Assembly (NCBI RefSeq): GCF_001612825.1
Contig: NZ_BDBE01000006.1
Location: forward strand, 152,897 to 216,896
From: Nocardia caishijiensis NBRC 108228
GTDB lineage: Bacteria; Actinomycetota; Actinomycetes; Mycobacteriales; Mycobacteriaceae
DNA: 64,000 nt
Direction: 5' to 3'
The notes under the pieces: generated by a model
Told to the model about the DNA's origin: nothing
Database searches by the model: none
Seen by the model: only the letters and a program-made list of their open reading frames with translations
Translations under genes and position numbers: made by a program
In this document: positions 9,685 through 18,953 of the stretch, piece after piece
How the letters are laid out: every line of letters starts with the position of its first letter
How positions within the stretch are numbered: the stretch's first letter is position 1

Positions 9685-10608
9685 TCACCGAGCGGCGACC
9701 GGCTCTCCCGCCGTGCGCATGATCGGCGTGGGGACAGACTTGGTGGGGATCTGGCCGAGGACTGTGCCCGCGAGGGCGATGACGAGGCCGAGGATCTGTA
9801 GCGGAGTCAGCGCCTCACCGAGGGCGATCCAGCCGATCACCGCCGCGGTGACGGGGCTGAGCAGGCCGAGGAAGGACACCGAAGTGGCCGATACCCGGGC
9901 GATGCCGCGGAACCACAGCCAGTAGGCCAGGGCCGTGCCGATGACGCCGAGGTAGAGGTAACCGCCGACGGCTCGGGCGTCCAGGGCGGGGGGCGCGCCT
10001 TCGATGAACAGCGCGAGCGGGGTGATGATCAGGCCCGCCGCGGTGAGCTGCCAACCGGTGACGGTGAGGGGGCCGACACCGGCCGGGTGTCCCCACTTCT
10101 TGGCGAGCACGGTGCCCGCACCGAGCGACGCGGCGGCCGCGAGACCGGCGAGCAGGCCGACGGTGTCGAGCTCGACCGTGCCGCGCAGGACGACCAGTCC
10201 CACGCCGAACACACCAATCAGCGCGGCGAGAACCTTACGGCTGGTGGGGCTTTCGGCGAGCAGGACGGCGGCGAAACCGAGCGCGAACATGGGCGCGATC
10301 GCGGCGAGCACGCCCGCCACACCACCGGGGAGCCGGTAGGCGGCCAGGAAGAGCAGCGGGAAGAAGATGCCCATGTTGAGCGCTCCGAGCACGGCGGCGC
10401 GGCCGATCCAGATGCCGCGCGGGAGCGTGCGGGTGATGGCGAGCAGGACGAGACCCACGGGGAGCGCCCGCATGAGCGCGGTGAACAGTGGCCGGTCGGG
10501 TGGGAGGAATTCGGTGGTGACGGCGTAGGTGGAACCCCAGGCGATGGGCGTGAGGGCAGCGAGGGCGAGGGTGCGGGCGTCGCCGTGGGGGCGAGTTGCG
10601 GTCGTCAT
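9685..10608 (-). CDS. EamA-family (DMT superfamily) exporter
   Basis: 307 aa with ten hydrophobic helices in two EamA repeats. Landmarks are PIAWGSTYAVTTEFLPP near the start, the LAAYRLPGGVAGVLAAIAP segment in repeat one, and SFLGLLSPVTAAVIGWIALGE in repeat two. The family exports amino acids, metabolites or drugs; the substrate cannot be read from sequence. The MarR gene is divergent, with palindromes in the 104 bp gap, so expression is probably MarR-controlled. Confidence 0.88.
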   Translation of the reverse strand: MTTATRPHGDARTLALAALTPIAWGSTYAVTTEFLPPDRPLFTALMRALPVGLVLLAITRTLPRGIWIGRAAVLGALNMGIFFPLLFLAAYRLPGGVAGVLAAIAPMFALGFAAVLLAESPTSRKVLAALIGVFGVGLVVLRGTVELDTVGLLAGLAAAASLGAGTVLAKKWGHPAGVGPLTVTGWQLTAAGLIITPLALFIEGAPPALDARAVGGYLYLGVIGTALAYWLWFRGIARVSATSVSFLGLLSPVTAAVIGWIALGEALTPLQILGLVIALAGTVLGQIPTKSVPTPIMRTAGEPVAAR

Positions 10609-10629
10609 GTTCGCTCCTGATTGATAATC

Positions 10630-10695
10630 TCAACGTTGAAATATCTACTCCTGGCGATGCCTCAGCGTCAAGTAGATGAATGTTGAGATATTCAA
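10630..10695. promoter_or_regulatory. Palindromic operator region between EamA and MarR genes
   Basis: Contains the perfect palindrome TCAACGTTGA (10630-10639), the inverted pair ATCTACT (10643-10649)/AGTAGAT (10671-10677), and TTGAGATATTCAA (10683-10695). The outer blocks share the TCTCAAC/GTTGAGA core in opposite orientation. This fits two MarR-dimer sites covering both divergent promoters. Confidence 0.6.
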
Positions 10696-10712
10696 CGGAG
10701 AGAGGAACTCGC

Positions 10713-11213
10713 ATGTCCGATGCCGTGGACTCGATAGTCGAGCACTGGAATCGCGAACGCCCCGACGTCGATGTTTCGCCGATGGCGGTGATCGGTCGCA
10801 TCACCCGCCTCGGCCGCCGCTTCGATCAGGAACTGCGCACGTTCTTCGGTCAGCACGACCTGGAGCGCTGGGAATTCGACGTACTCGCCACCCTGCGCCG
10901 CTCCGGTGGCACCAAAGGCCTCACCGCGGGTGCTCTCAACCGCGCCGCCATGGTGACCTCCGGCGCGATCACCAACCGCATCGACCGGCTGGCCGCGAAA
11001 GACCTGGTCCGGCGCGTCCCCTGCGCCGACGACCGCCGCTCGGTCTTCGTCCAGCTCACCGACAAGGGCACCGAACTCGTCGACCGTCTGCTCCCCCTGC
11101 ACGTCGCCAACGAGGAACGCCTTCTCGCCAGCCTCGCCCCCGACGACCGCGCCGCCCTCGCCGCCCTGCTCCGCACCTTGTCGATCGGCATGGGCGACAC
11201 GTCGATCAGCTGA
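10713..11213 (+). CDS. MarR-family transcriptional regulator
   Basis: 166 aa winged-helix protein. LERWEFDVLATLRRSG, TAGALNRAAMVTSGAITNRIDRL (recognition region, broken here across residues about 70-95) and the DDRRSVFVQLTDKG wing are typical. ATG 10713 follows GGAGAGAGG; a further upstream in-frame start at 10680 would run through the operator and is unlikely. It is divergent from the EamA exporter, its probable target. Confidence 0.9.
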   Translation: MSDAVDSIVEHWNRERPDVDVSPMAVIGRITRLGRRFDQELRTFFGQHDLERWEFDVLATLRRSGGTKGLTAGALNRAAMVTSGAITNRIDRLAAKDLVRRVPCADDRRSVFVQLTDKGTELVDRLLPLHVANEERLLASLAPDDRAALAALLRTLSIGMGDTSIS

Positions 11214-11376
11214 GAGGCGGACGGCAGCATTTCCCGCCAGACGATCGAGGTCGGCGGAAAGGACGTGGCGAGCGCGCTCGGCCGCGTGCCGCACTTCAGC
11301 CGACGACTGCGATACCCTGCGGCCGAGTCGCCGAAGGTGGCGGCCCTCAGGCTCGACCGGGTCGGTCCCCGGTGCG

Positions 11377-13023
11377 CTATTCGGTCGGGACCGCGTTCGC
11401 CCGCAGGGGTGGCGGGACGGCGCCCGGGTCCGGTTCGATGACGTCTTCCGGCGCGAGGTTCGGGTCGACGCCACTGCTCGCCTCCGCACCCGGCGCCGGG
11501 TCGGCGCCGCTCGGGGCGGGCGCGCTTCCACCGCTCGGGTCGGTGGCGGCGTTCGGGGCCGGGTCGGAGCCGGTCGATTCCGGAACGCTGCCAGCGGGCG
11601 GGGCGGCGGCGTTCGGATCGACGCCACCGTTCGGGTCGGTAGCGGGATTCGGGCCCGGGTCGGGAGCTGGGCCCACGTCGGCCAGGTTCGGTAGCCGCGG
11701 TGCGCCTTCCACCGGCGTATCAGTCTGCGTCCCACCGGCTTTCGGTCCCGTCCCGGCAGACCCGGGCAGCTGCTCACCGACCTCGGGCACCAGCTGGAGC
11801 AGGGTGGAGAAGTCGACCACCTGGGCGCCGAGAGTCTTCGTCGCGACGATGACGCCGTTGGTGTAGAGGCGGTAGGTGCCCGCGCGTTGGGGCAGCATCA
11901 TTTCCGGGCCGATGGGGGCACCGATCGAGCTACCGGGGCCGCCGAGACGGCGGTATTCGGTGTCGATCACCGACTCGCCCGCGAGCGCTTCGATGGTCGG
12001 GACGGGGTCGGCGGGGAGCTCGGGAAGCGCTGGGATGGGCAGGGATTCGATCAGGTCGTCGGGGGCCGGGCCGACGGCGAAGGTCTCGATGTCGGCGGGG
12101 CGGCCGCCGTCGGGGGCGGCGGAGTACTCCGAACGCAGGATCAGGCCGTCGCGCAGCAGCACGGTGCCCGCGGTGGCGGCGACGGCATCGGTGGTTCGCG
12201 CGTCTTCCTTCACCGTGCCGGGGTACACCTGGCAGTCGGTGGTATCGCAGGTCTGCGCGTACGGGTAGCGGTCCTCGGCGAGGGCGTAGGAGCGGGCGGC
12301 GATCGCCTGGGCGCGCAGCGCTTCGAACGCGCCCTGATCGGCCCAGTTCGCCTGCATTTCGGCGGGCACCACACCGGCGAGATAGTCCTCGATATCGACC
12401 TGGTTGACGGTCCGGTACGAGCCGTTCTCCAGCGCGACGCCGAGCGCGCCGCGATAGCCCGTGCCACCGCACAGCACGAGGTGTTCGTCGGCCGGTCGGC
12501 CAGGACCGGCGCCGATCGGATAGACGTAGGGGTCGTCGGTCGCGGCCTGCCACAACACTTCTCCGTCGCAACCCGCGGTCACCACCACACTGGCACCGCC
12601 GTCGGGCAGGGGGGTGAGATGGGCGGCTTCGCCGGGTCCGATCATCCGGCCCGCGACCTGTGCGCCCGCGGCGGCATAGGTGTCGAGGGTGGCGTCGTCC
12701 TGGGCCTGCAGGCGCACCCCGATGGTGGTTGCTCCGATTTGCCCGAGTTCCGCTCCGGGGTAGTAGTGACCGAGGATCTCCTCGGCGTGCCAGCCCGCGC
12801 GCGCGTTGTCGAAGGCGCCGACCTGACTCATGCCGCGCCCGTGCCCCGCCCCGACCGTCGGCGCGACCTCGCCCGGCATCAGCTGCCACAGGCCGAGCGC
12901 CCCGGCGAGCACGAGGGCGGTGCCGCCGACCAGCACCGGAAGTGGTGGCGCCGCGAGCATCGGGACCGCTCGGCGGCGGGTGCCGCGACGGGTCTTGCGG
13001 GTGATCGAGGTATCCGCTCTCAT
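11377..13023 (-). CDS. SpoIID/LytB-domain cell-wall protein with permuted motif order
   Basis: 548 aa. A basic cytoplasmic start and one membrane helix (about 28-49) are followed by GHGRGMSQVGAFDNA (61-75) and ILGHYYPGAELG, then the DYLAGVVPAEM core with E222, LRAQAIAARSYA (236-247) and a CDTTDCQVYPG segment. In classical SpoIID the GHGVGMSQ and HYYPGT elements come after the VPAEM core, so the order here is permuted. SpoIID proteins are lytic transglycosylases acting on denuded glycan; whether this one is catalytic is not known. The C-terminal 140 residues are Pro/Ala/Gly/Asp-rich. It is divergent from the amidase gene, which suggests linked peptidoglycan remodelling. Confidence 0.85.
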   Translation of the reverse strand: MRADTSITRKTRRGTRRRAVPMLAAPPLPVLVGGTALVLAGALGLWQLMPGEVAPTVGAGHGRGMSQVGAFDNARAGWHAEEILGHYYPGAELGQIGATTIGVRLQAQDDATLDTYAAAGAQVAGRMIGPGEAAHLTPLPDGGASVVVTAGCDGEVLWQAATDDPYVYPIGAGPGRPADEHLVLCGGTGYRGALGVALENGSYRTVNQVDIEDYLAGVVPAEMQANWADQGAFEALRAQAIAARSYALAEDRYPYAQTCDTTDCQVYPGTVKEDARTTDAVAATAGTVLLRDGLILRSEYSAAPDGGRPADIETFAVGPAPDDLIESLPIPALPELPADPVPTIEALAGESVIDTEYRRLGGPGSSIGAPIGPEMMLPQRAGTYRLYTNGVIVATKTLGAQVVDFSTLLQLVPEVGEQLPGSAGTGPKAGGTQTDTPVEGAPRLPNLADVGPAPDPGPNPATDPNGGVDPNAAAPPAGSVPESTGSDPAPNAATDPSGGSAPAPSGADPAPGAEASSGVDPNLAPEDVIEPDPGAVPPPLRANAVPTE

Positions 13024-13270
13024 CCTGCGCTCCCACGGTTCGGGGGTTCTACCGGCGGAGCTCGCGTCGGCATGTCGTCGTCGCCGAGCGGGTTCCGAGG
13101 GCTACATTCGAGCAATCACATAACTCTCGAGTTGAGGTTTAGATGTGTGACGTATGTTAACTAGTGTGGTGCGTGGGGCAAGAGGAAGCAAGCATCACTT
13201 GCCGGTGAGTAACGGCCACCAGCGGCGCCAGCCGCAGACAACACGAGCTCGACCCTGATTGGAGAGGCAC
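13024..13270 (+). promoter_or_regulatory. Divergent promoter region and 5' leader of the amidase gene
   Basis: 247 bp between the SpoIID-like gene and the amidase gene. It has an A/T-rich stretch around 13120-13162 that could hold promoters, and a small hairpin GGCAAG (13177-13182)/CTTGCC (13198-13203). A ribosome site GGAGAGG lies at 13261-13267. No recognised riboswitch consensus is seen. Confidence 0.4.
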
Positions 13271-15847
13271 GTGCGATACCGAAAGCCGAAACGTTCCTAC
13301 GTGCTACCGGTGGTCACGACCCTCGCGGTCGCCGCGCCGATCGGCGCGTTCGCGCTCAGCGATTCGACCGATTACCGCAGCACGAACGATTCCCAGTTCG
13401 CGGCCGTGCAGCCGGAGCTGTCGGAGGTCGCGCTCACGTCGGTGCCCGACATCACGATCCCGCTGCGTGATCTGACCGGCCTCGACCTGCCCGACCTGCA
13501 CCTGTCGGACCTGCACATGCTCGGGCTCCCGTCCTCGATCCCGATTCCGCCCGGAATCCCCGCACCGCCGGGCGTGGCGCTGCCGACGGAGATCCCGTTA
13601 CCCCAGCTCCCTACCAAGGCGCCGTCGACGCCGAAGCAAGCCGCCCCGTCCGCCACTCCCGGCGCTGCGCCCCAGGCCGGTCGCCCCCCGGCGCCGAGCA
13701 CGGCGGTGCCGACGGCTCCCCCTGCCGCCGCGCCACCAGCGGCTCCCCCACCGGCGCCAGGTGTCCCCGCGGCTCCGCAAGGCGGAGCACCTGCGGGCGT
13801 TCCCGCACCAGCTGCTCCCGCACCAGCCCAAGCCCAAGCCGCTCCCGAACCTGCCGAGCCGCCGAGCGCCCCCGCACCTGCCCAAGCCCCTGCACCGGCC
13901 GCTCCCGCACCCGCCCAAGCTCCGGCTGCTCCGACACCTGCCGAGCCGCCGAGCGCTCCCACACCTGCCCAGGCACCGGGTGCGCCCGCCGCGCAGGCTC
14001 AGCCACCGGGAGCACCGCAACCCGGCGCGCAACCGCAGGCCCAAGCTCCGGCGGCCCGAAACCTCCCCGCCGGAGCGAAATTCATCGCCGACCCGGAGAA
14101 CCTGGAACCCGGCACCACCCCCGACACCCCGGCGCTCGCACCGGGCGCGGTCGACCCGGAACTCATCGACGAGGTCGGCGCCCAGGTCAAGGAGCTCACC
14201 CAGGAGACCCCGTTCAGCATGGTCGCGCTCACCGCGCGCGACCTGGTCAACACCACGACCAAGTTGCGGGCCCGCCAGCCCGACGGCAGTTGGGGGCCCT
14301 GGTACAACGCCGATCCGATCGACACCCGCGCCACCGATCAGACCCCGGCCGACGCGCCGACCGGAACGGAACCGATCTACGTCGGCGAGACGACCGCCGT
14401 GCAGATGCTGGTGACCCGTAAGCCGACCGCAGGCCCGGATCACGACCCGGCGCACCTCACCGAGGCCGCGCTCAAGGCGGTGCTCATCAATCCGGGCCGG
14501 GCGGCGATCGACGCCGCGCTCAACGATGTGGCGGCGGCGCTGCCGGGCGGTGGGCCCAAGGTCATCACCCGGGCGCAGTGGGGTGCCGACGAGTCGATCC
14601 GCTGCCAGGAACCCACCTACGACGACGGGATCGGCGGCGTCACCGTGCATCACACGGCGGGTCGCAACGATTACAGCCGGGCCGAGTCGGCGGGCATCGT
14701 GCGCGCGATCTACGCCTATCACGCCGAAACTCTCGGCTGGTGCGACATGGGCTACAACGCCCTCGTCGACCAGTACGGGCAGATCTTCGAGGGCCGCTAC
14801 GGCGGCCTGGATCGGGACGTGCAGGGCGCGCACGCGGGCGGGTTCAACGAGAACACCGCCGGGGTGGCGCTGATGGGCAACTACGAGAACGAGCAGCCGA
14901 GCAACGAGGCGATCACCGCGATCGGGCGGTTCATCGGTTGGCGCACCGGCATCGCCGGGCTCGATCCCGAGGGCGAGACCGTCATGTACTCCGAGGGCAC
15001 GGAGTTCACCCCGTACGCCCAGGACGAGGCGGTGGAGTTGCCGGTGGTGTTCGCGCACCGCGACGTGGGCAACACCGACTGCCCCGGCGACGCCGCCTAC
15101 GCCATGATGGACCGCATTCGCGCCATCGCCGCGGGCAATTCGGTCACCTACGACGCGCCGAGCAACCCGCATCGGCCGCCGAGCAATCAGGCGCGGGCGC
15201 CGCAGGGCAACATGGCCGAACTCGGCGCGCTGGTGGACAAGTTCCTCGGCCTGTCGAGTGAGAATCCGATCGCCAAGCACTGGGTGAGCCGCGGTGGTGC
15301 CGACGGTCCGCTCGGCGCGCCGCAGGCGGATCTGCTCGCGGGTGCGGGTGGGCGTCAGTACGCGAAGTTCGCGAACGGGTTCGTGTACTCGGGCGAGAAC
15401 GGCCAGGTGTTCGAGGTGGTCGGCGCGATCCTCGACCGCTATCTGAGTCTGGGTGCCGACGCGGGCGTGCTCGGCCCGCCGACGGGCAGTTCGTACCTGG
15501 TCCCCGACGGTCTTCGCACGGACTTCCAGAACGGTTCGCTGGTGCTCAACGAGCTCACCGGCATCGTCACCACCTTCTGGAAGACCTATAACGAGACCTA
15601 CGAGCAGGAGATGAACGGCGGCAAGCCGGAACAGGCGCCGCCGACCACCGCGCCGACGCTGGGCCTGACGGTCCCGGCCGAACCCGGCGCTCCGGAAGCG
15701 GCCGCACCGACCGACCCGCAGGTGCCGACCACGCAGCCGCCCGCAGGTTCGCAGGCACCCGCTGGTCCGCCGCCACCGGCCGTACAGCAGGCCCCTGAGC
15801 AGGGGGCTCCGGCACAGTCGCCCGCCGCGCCTGCTCCCGTCGGCTGA
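13271..15847 (+). CDS. N-acetylmuramoyl-L-alanine amidase (PGRP fold) with LGFP repeats, Rv3811 type
   Basis: 858 aa exported protein. A basic N-terminus plus hydrophobic segment (residues about 5-30) acts as signal peptide; then a long Pro/Ala/Gln-rich region (about 90-270), a middle domain, a PGRP/amidase_2 domain (about 428-625) and LGFP repeats (about 665-780), and a second Pro-rich tail. The zinc-site elements are visible: VHHTAG, FAHRDVGNTDCPGD with His and Cys. It should cleave the bond between muramic acid and the stem peptide. LGFP repeats are thought to anchor to the mycolyl-arabinogalactan wall. GTG 13271 is chosen for the GGAGAGG upstream. It corresponds to Rv3811, next to glf in M. 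tuberculosis. Confidence 0.92.
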   Translation: MRYRKPKRSYVLPVVTTLAVAAPIGAFALSDSTDYRSTNDSQFAAVQPELSEVALTSVPDITIPLRDLTGLDLPDLHLSDLHMLGLPSSIPIPPGIPAPPGVALPTEIPLPQLPTKAPSTPKQAAPSATPGAAPQAGRPPAPSTAVPTAPPAAAPPAAPPPAPGVPAAPQGGAPAGVPAPAAPAPAQAQAAPEPAEPPSAPAPAQAPAPAAPAPAQAPAAPTPAEPPSAPTPAQAPGAPAAQAQPPGAPQPGAQPQAQAPAARNLPAGAKFIADPENLEPGTTPDTPALAPGAVDPELIDEVGAQVKELTQETPFSMVALTARDLVNTTTKLRARQPDGSWGPWYNADPIDTRATDQTPADAPTGTEPIYVGETTAVQMLVTRKPTAGPDHDPAHLTEAALKAVLINPGRAAIDAALNDVAAALPGGGPKVITRAQWGADESIRCQEPTYDDGIGGVTVHHTAGRNDYSRAESAGIVRAIYAYHAETLGWCDMGYNALVDQYGQIFEGRYGGLDRDVQGAHAGGFNENTAGVALMGNYENEQPSNEAITAIGRFIGWRTGIAGLDPEGETVMYSEGTEFTPYAQDEAVELPVVFAHRDVGNTDCPGDAAYAMMDRIRAIAAGNSVTYDAPSNPHRPPSNQARAPQGNMAELGALVDKFLGLSSENPIAKHWVSRGGADGPLGAPQADLLAGAGGRQYAKFANGFVYSGENGQVFEVVGAILDRYLSLGADAGVLGPPTGSSYLVPDGLRTDFQNGSLVLNELTGIVTTFWKTYNETYEQEMNGGKPEQAPPTTAPTLGLTVPAEPGAPEAAAPTDPQVPTTQPPAGSQAPAGPPPPAVQQAPEQGAPAQSPAAPAPVG

Positions 15848-15859
15848 CCTTTCGCGACA

Positions 15860-15894
15860 AGAGCCGGTGCCTCCGCAGACGAGGCACCGGCTCT
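15860..15894 (+). terminator. Hairpin terminator after the amidase gene
   Basis: Perfect 14 bp stem AGAGCCGGTGCCTC / GAGGCACCGGCTCT with a 7-base loop, 13 bp past the amidase stop. There is no strong U-tract. Confidence 0.65.
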
Positions 15895-16049
15895 GTCGTC
15901 GTCGGCCGCCTGAAGGTATCCGACGGCAAGATGGCCTGATCCGCGCTATCCAGGTGTTGCTGTACGTGCCGACAGGTCGACCGCCGCACCGTGCGCATCG
16001 AGCGGGAACAGGGCGGCAGTGGCCCGCCGCTCACCGCGGCCGAGCATCC

Positions 16050-16886
16050 CTACGTCCACCACCGCTCGAGCACCATCGCCACCCCGTCGTCGACATTGGT
16101 GCCGGTCACCTCGTCGGCCGCCGCCCGCGCCTCGGGGTGCGCGTTGCCCATGGCCACCCCGTGCCCGGCCATCGTCAGCATCGGCACATCGTTCGGCATG
16201 TCCCCGAACGCGACGATCTCGTCCTCGCGCACACTCATCCGCCGCGCCACCTCGGCCAACCCGGATGCCTTGGTGACCCCGGGCACGGCGAGTTCGATCA
16301 GCCCGTGCTCGGTGGAGTAGGTGATCTCGGCCCGGTCGCCGATGAGCGGGGCCAGTGCCGCGCGCATCTCGGAACTGCGGGCCGTGCTGAGCCGGATCAG
16401 CATCTTGATGGCCGGTGCGTCGATCACCTCGGCGTGCGAGACGACGGTGTCGTCGGGATTGAGCCAGGCATGTTCGTAGGTCGGCGAGCTGACGAACTGC
16501 GGCGTCGCCGCGTCGTGCGCGCTCACCCCGACCCGTTCGGCGGCCAGACCGCACCCGGGTAACGCGCGCTCGGCGATGTCGGCGAGCCAGCCGAGGGTTT
16601 CGGTGTCGAGGGTGTGGCTGGCGAGCACGCGGTCGGTGGCGCTGTCGTAGACGACGGCGCCGTTTCCGCAGATGGCCAGCGGTGCGTAGCCGAGCTCGCT
16701 GACCACCGGGTCGATCCAGCGCGGCGGCCGACCGGTGGCGAGCACGAAAGTGGCCCCGTCGGCGAGAACAGCGCCGACGGCGGCCTTGGTGCGCGGCGAA
16801 ATCCGGTCGGCGTCGTCGATGAGGGTGCCGTCGACGTCGGTGGCGACCAGCTTCGGTTTGGGGTGCGTGCTCGTCATCGTTTCCAT
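16050..16886 (-). CDS. HAD-superfamily (Cof/IIB) hydrolase, Rv3813c type
   Basis: About 278 aa. HAD motif I is ATDVDGTLIDD, motif II ATGRPP, the lysine of motif III lies in IKMLIRL/GVTKASGL, and motif IV is VAFGDMPNDVPML. The large insertion between motifs II and III marks the IIB cap class (Cof-type), which dephosphorylates sugar phosphates, FMN-type or other small phospho-metabolites. Three in-frame ATGs compete (16904, 16886, 16877); AGGA lies eight bases before the last, so the true start may be 16877. It is the positional counterpart of Rv3813c. Its 5' end faces the ABC importer operon. Confidence 0.88.
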   Translation of the reverse strand: METMTSTHPKPKLVATDVDGTLIDDADRISPRTKAAVGAVLADGATFVLATGRPPRWIDPVVSELGYAPLAICGNGAVVYDSATDRVLASHTLDTETLGWLADIAERALPGCGLAAERVGVSAHDAATPQFVSSPTYEHAWLNPDDTVVSHAEVIDAPAIKMLIRLSTARSSEMRAALAPLIGDRAEITYSTEHGLIELAVPGVTKASGLAEVARRMSVREDEIVAFGDMPNDVPMLTMAGHGVAMGNAHPEARAAADEVTGTNVDDGVAMVLERWWT

Positions 16887-16963
16887 CCTGCCGCACGTCG
16901 GCACGCGGCGGCGCCGGACCGTCCTTATGATCAGGGCTTGATCACCCGATCCAGAGGGGACTG

Positions 16964-17941
16964 ATGACCGGCTTCTTGGTACGGCGCGCGCTGAACTATC
17001 TCGTGCTGCTGTTGCTGGCTTCGTTTCTGACGTTCAGCCTCGCCTCGCTCACCTTCCGCCCGCTCGACAGTCTCGAGCAGCGCAATCCACGTCCGCCGCA
17101 GTCGGTGATCGACGCCAAGGCCGAGGAACTGCATCTCGACGAGCCGATCCCGCAGCGTTATCTCACCTGGCTCGGCGGTGTCGCGCACGGCGATTTCGGG
17201 AAGACCCTCGCCGGGCAGCCGGTGAGTGAGGAACTCGGCAGACGGGTCGCGGTGAGTCTGCGGCTGCTGATCCTCGGATCGATCATCGGCACGGTGCTCG
17301 GTGTGCTGATCGGCGCGGCGGGCGCGATCAGACAGTACAAATTCAGCGACTACTTCTCGACGGTGTTGTCGTTGCTGATCCTGTCCACACCGATCTTCCT
17401 GCTCGCGACCTTGCTGAAATACGGTGCGCTGGAGATCAATACGCTCACCGGGAGCCAGATCTTCCTCTACACGGGTGAAACCTCGGCCACCGAGATCACC
17501 GGGTTGTGGAATCAGATCGTCGACCGCGTACAGCATCTGGTGCTGCCGACGCTCGCGCTCGCCCTCGGCGGCATGGCCGGGTACAGCCGCTACCAGCGCA
17601 ACGCCATGCTCGACGTCCTGCAGAGCGACTTCATCCGCACGGCGAGAGCCAAGGGCCTGACCCGCAATCGGGCGCTCTACAAACACGGCCTGCGCACCGC
17701 GCTGATCCCGATGGCGACGATCTTCGCCTACAGCCTCGGCGGTCTCATCACCGGCGCCACCTTCACCGAGAAGATCTTCGGCTGGCACGGTGTCGGTGAG
17801 TGGCTGGTCGATTCGATCAATGCCCAGGACCTGTACGTGGTGGTGACGGTGACCGCGTTCGCCGGGCTCGTCGTGCTGATCTCGGGTCTGCTCTCCGATA
17901 TCGTTCTCGCCCTGCTCGATCCGAGGGTGCGGGTGGCATGA
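16964..17941 (+). CDS. Peptide-type ABC transporter permease (DppB/OppB family)
   Basis: 325 aa with six membrane helices and the permease EAA-like loop (FIRTARAKGLTRNRALYKHGLRTALIP, in the region about 220-250). The N-terminus FLVRRALNYLVLLLLASFLTFSL is the usual OppB start. With DppC it forms the membrane pore of an importer for peptides or related solutes. It is the first gene of a seven-gene operon. Its TGA stop is the first triplet of repeat copy E. Confidence 0.92.
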   Translation: MTGFLVRRALNYLVLLLLASFLTFSLASLTFRPLDSLEQRNPRPPQSVIDAKAEELHLDEPIPQRYLTWLGGVAHGDFGKTLAGQPVSEELGRRVAVSLRLLILGSIIGTVLGVLIGAAGAIRQYKFSDYFSTVLSLLILSTPIFLLATLLKYGALEINTLTGSQIFLYTGETSATEITGLWNQIVDRVQHLVLPTLALALGGMAGYSRYQRNAMLDVLQSDFIRTARAKGLTRNRALYKHGLRTALIPMATIFAYSLGGLITGATFTEKIFGWHGVGEWLVDSINAQDLYVVVTVTAFAGLVVLISGLLSDIVLALLDPRVRVA

Positions 17942-17990
17942 GCGGTCAGCGCCCGGAGGCGGTAGCTTGCGTAACCACGCAGGGCGCCCG
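17939..17990 (+). repeat. Dispersed palindromic repeat, copy E (between two permease genes)
   Basis: The best-preserved copy. It starts with the TGA stop of the upstream gene. Outer stem GCGCCC (17949-17954)/GGGCGC (17982-17987), inner stem TGCGT (17968-17972)/ACGCA (17977-17981), loop AACC, and a 13-nt one-sided bulge GGAGGCGGTAGCT at 17955-17967 that contains a Shine-Dalgarno-like GGAGG. The same element occurs four times at 941-3719 on the other strand. Confidence 0.85.
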
Positions 17991-18011
17991 ATCATGCCGA
18001 AAGGACGCAGC

Positions 18012-18953
18012 ATGACAGAGACCGAACTGATCGTCGTCGGCGCACCCGAGGTCGCGGCGGCCGGGCGCCGCAAACTGGTGTGGCGCCGTTTCCTGCGCAA
18101 CAAGCCCGCCGTGGCCGGTGCGGTGATCCTGGTGCTGCTGCTGATCGTCAGCTTCGCGCTGCCGCCGCTGCTGCCGTGGGACTACCAGCAGATGGACTAC
18201 AAGGCGCTGATGAAGCCGCCGAGCCTCGAGCACCCGTTCGGCACCACCCAGATCGGGCAGGACGTGCTCGCGCAAACCCTGCGTGGCCTGCAGAAATCGC
18301 TCATCATCGGCTTCTGCGTCGCCCTGTTCTCCAGCGTGATCGCCGCGACCGCCGGTGCGGTGGCCGGGCTGCTCGGCGGCTGGACCGACCGCGCCATCAT
18401 GTGGCTGGTCGACCTGCTGCTGGTGGTGCCGAGCTTCATCATCATCGCGCTGTTCGCCCCGCGCACCAAGGGTTCCGGATCCATCCTGATCCTGATCGTG
18501 CTGCTCAGCGTGTTCGGCTGGATGATCGCCGCGCGCATCATCCGAGGTCTCACCCTGAGCCTGCGTGATCGCGAATTCGTCCGAGCCGCACGGTATATGG
18601 GCGCGCCGACACGCAAGATCATCGTGAGCCACATCGTGCCGAACATCGCATCGATCCTCATCATCGACACCACCCTCGCCGTCGGTGCGGCGATCATGGC
18701 CGAAACCGGTTTGAGCTTCCTCGGTTTCGGTGTGCAGCCGCCGGACGTGTCGCTGGGTTCGCTGATCGCGGCGGGCACCAAGTCGGCGCTCACCTATCCG
18801 TGGTTGTTCCTGTTCGCCGGTGGCCTGCTCATCACGATCGTGTTGTGCGCCAACCTGGTCGGTGACGGCCTGCGCGACGCGTTCGACCCCGGCGCCCGCG
18901 GTGCGCGCAAATGGCGCAAGGACAGCGCCGAGCGTAAGGACGAGAAGCGATGA
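18012..18953 (+). CDS. Peptide-type ABC transporter permease (DppC/OppC family)
   Basis: 313 aa. Six helices; the OppC_N region ([25 protein letters not shown]) is followed by the [19 protein letters not shown] signature and a C-terminal permease loop ([21 protein letters not shown], residues about 180-200). It pairs with DppB. ATG 18012 follows AAGGACGC; repeat copy E fills most of the gap from the previous gene. The stop overlaps the next start by four bases. Confidence 0.92.
   Translation: MTETELIVVGAPEVAAAGRRKLVWRRFLRNKPAVAGAVILVLLLIVSFALPPLLPWDYQQMDYKALMKPPSLEHPFGTTQIGQDVLAQTLRGLQKSLIIGFCVALFSSVIAATAGAVAGLLGGWTDRAIMWLVDLLLVVPSFIIIALFAPRTKGSGSILILIVLLSVFGWMIAARIIRGLTLSLRDREFVRAARYMGAPTRKIIVSHIVPNIASILIIDTTLAVGAAIMAETGLSFLGFGVQPPDVSLGSLIAAGTKSALTYPWLFLFAGGLLITIVLCANLVGDGLRDAFDPGARGARKWRKDSAERKDEKR

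Noticed and set aside
13206..13216. GTGAGTAACGG resembles a 16S rRNA segment
   Set aside because: Only about 10 bases match, and no other rRNA sequence is near.
13158..13258. c-di-AMP (ydaO) riboswitch before the amidase gene
   Set aside because: The characteristic conserved blocks are not present; only a short hairpin is seen.
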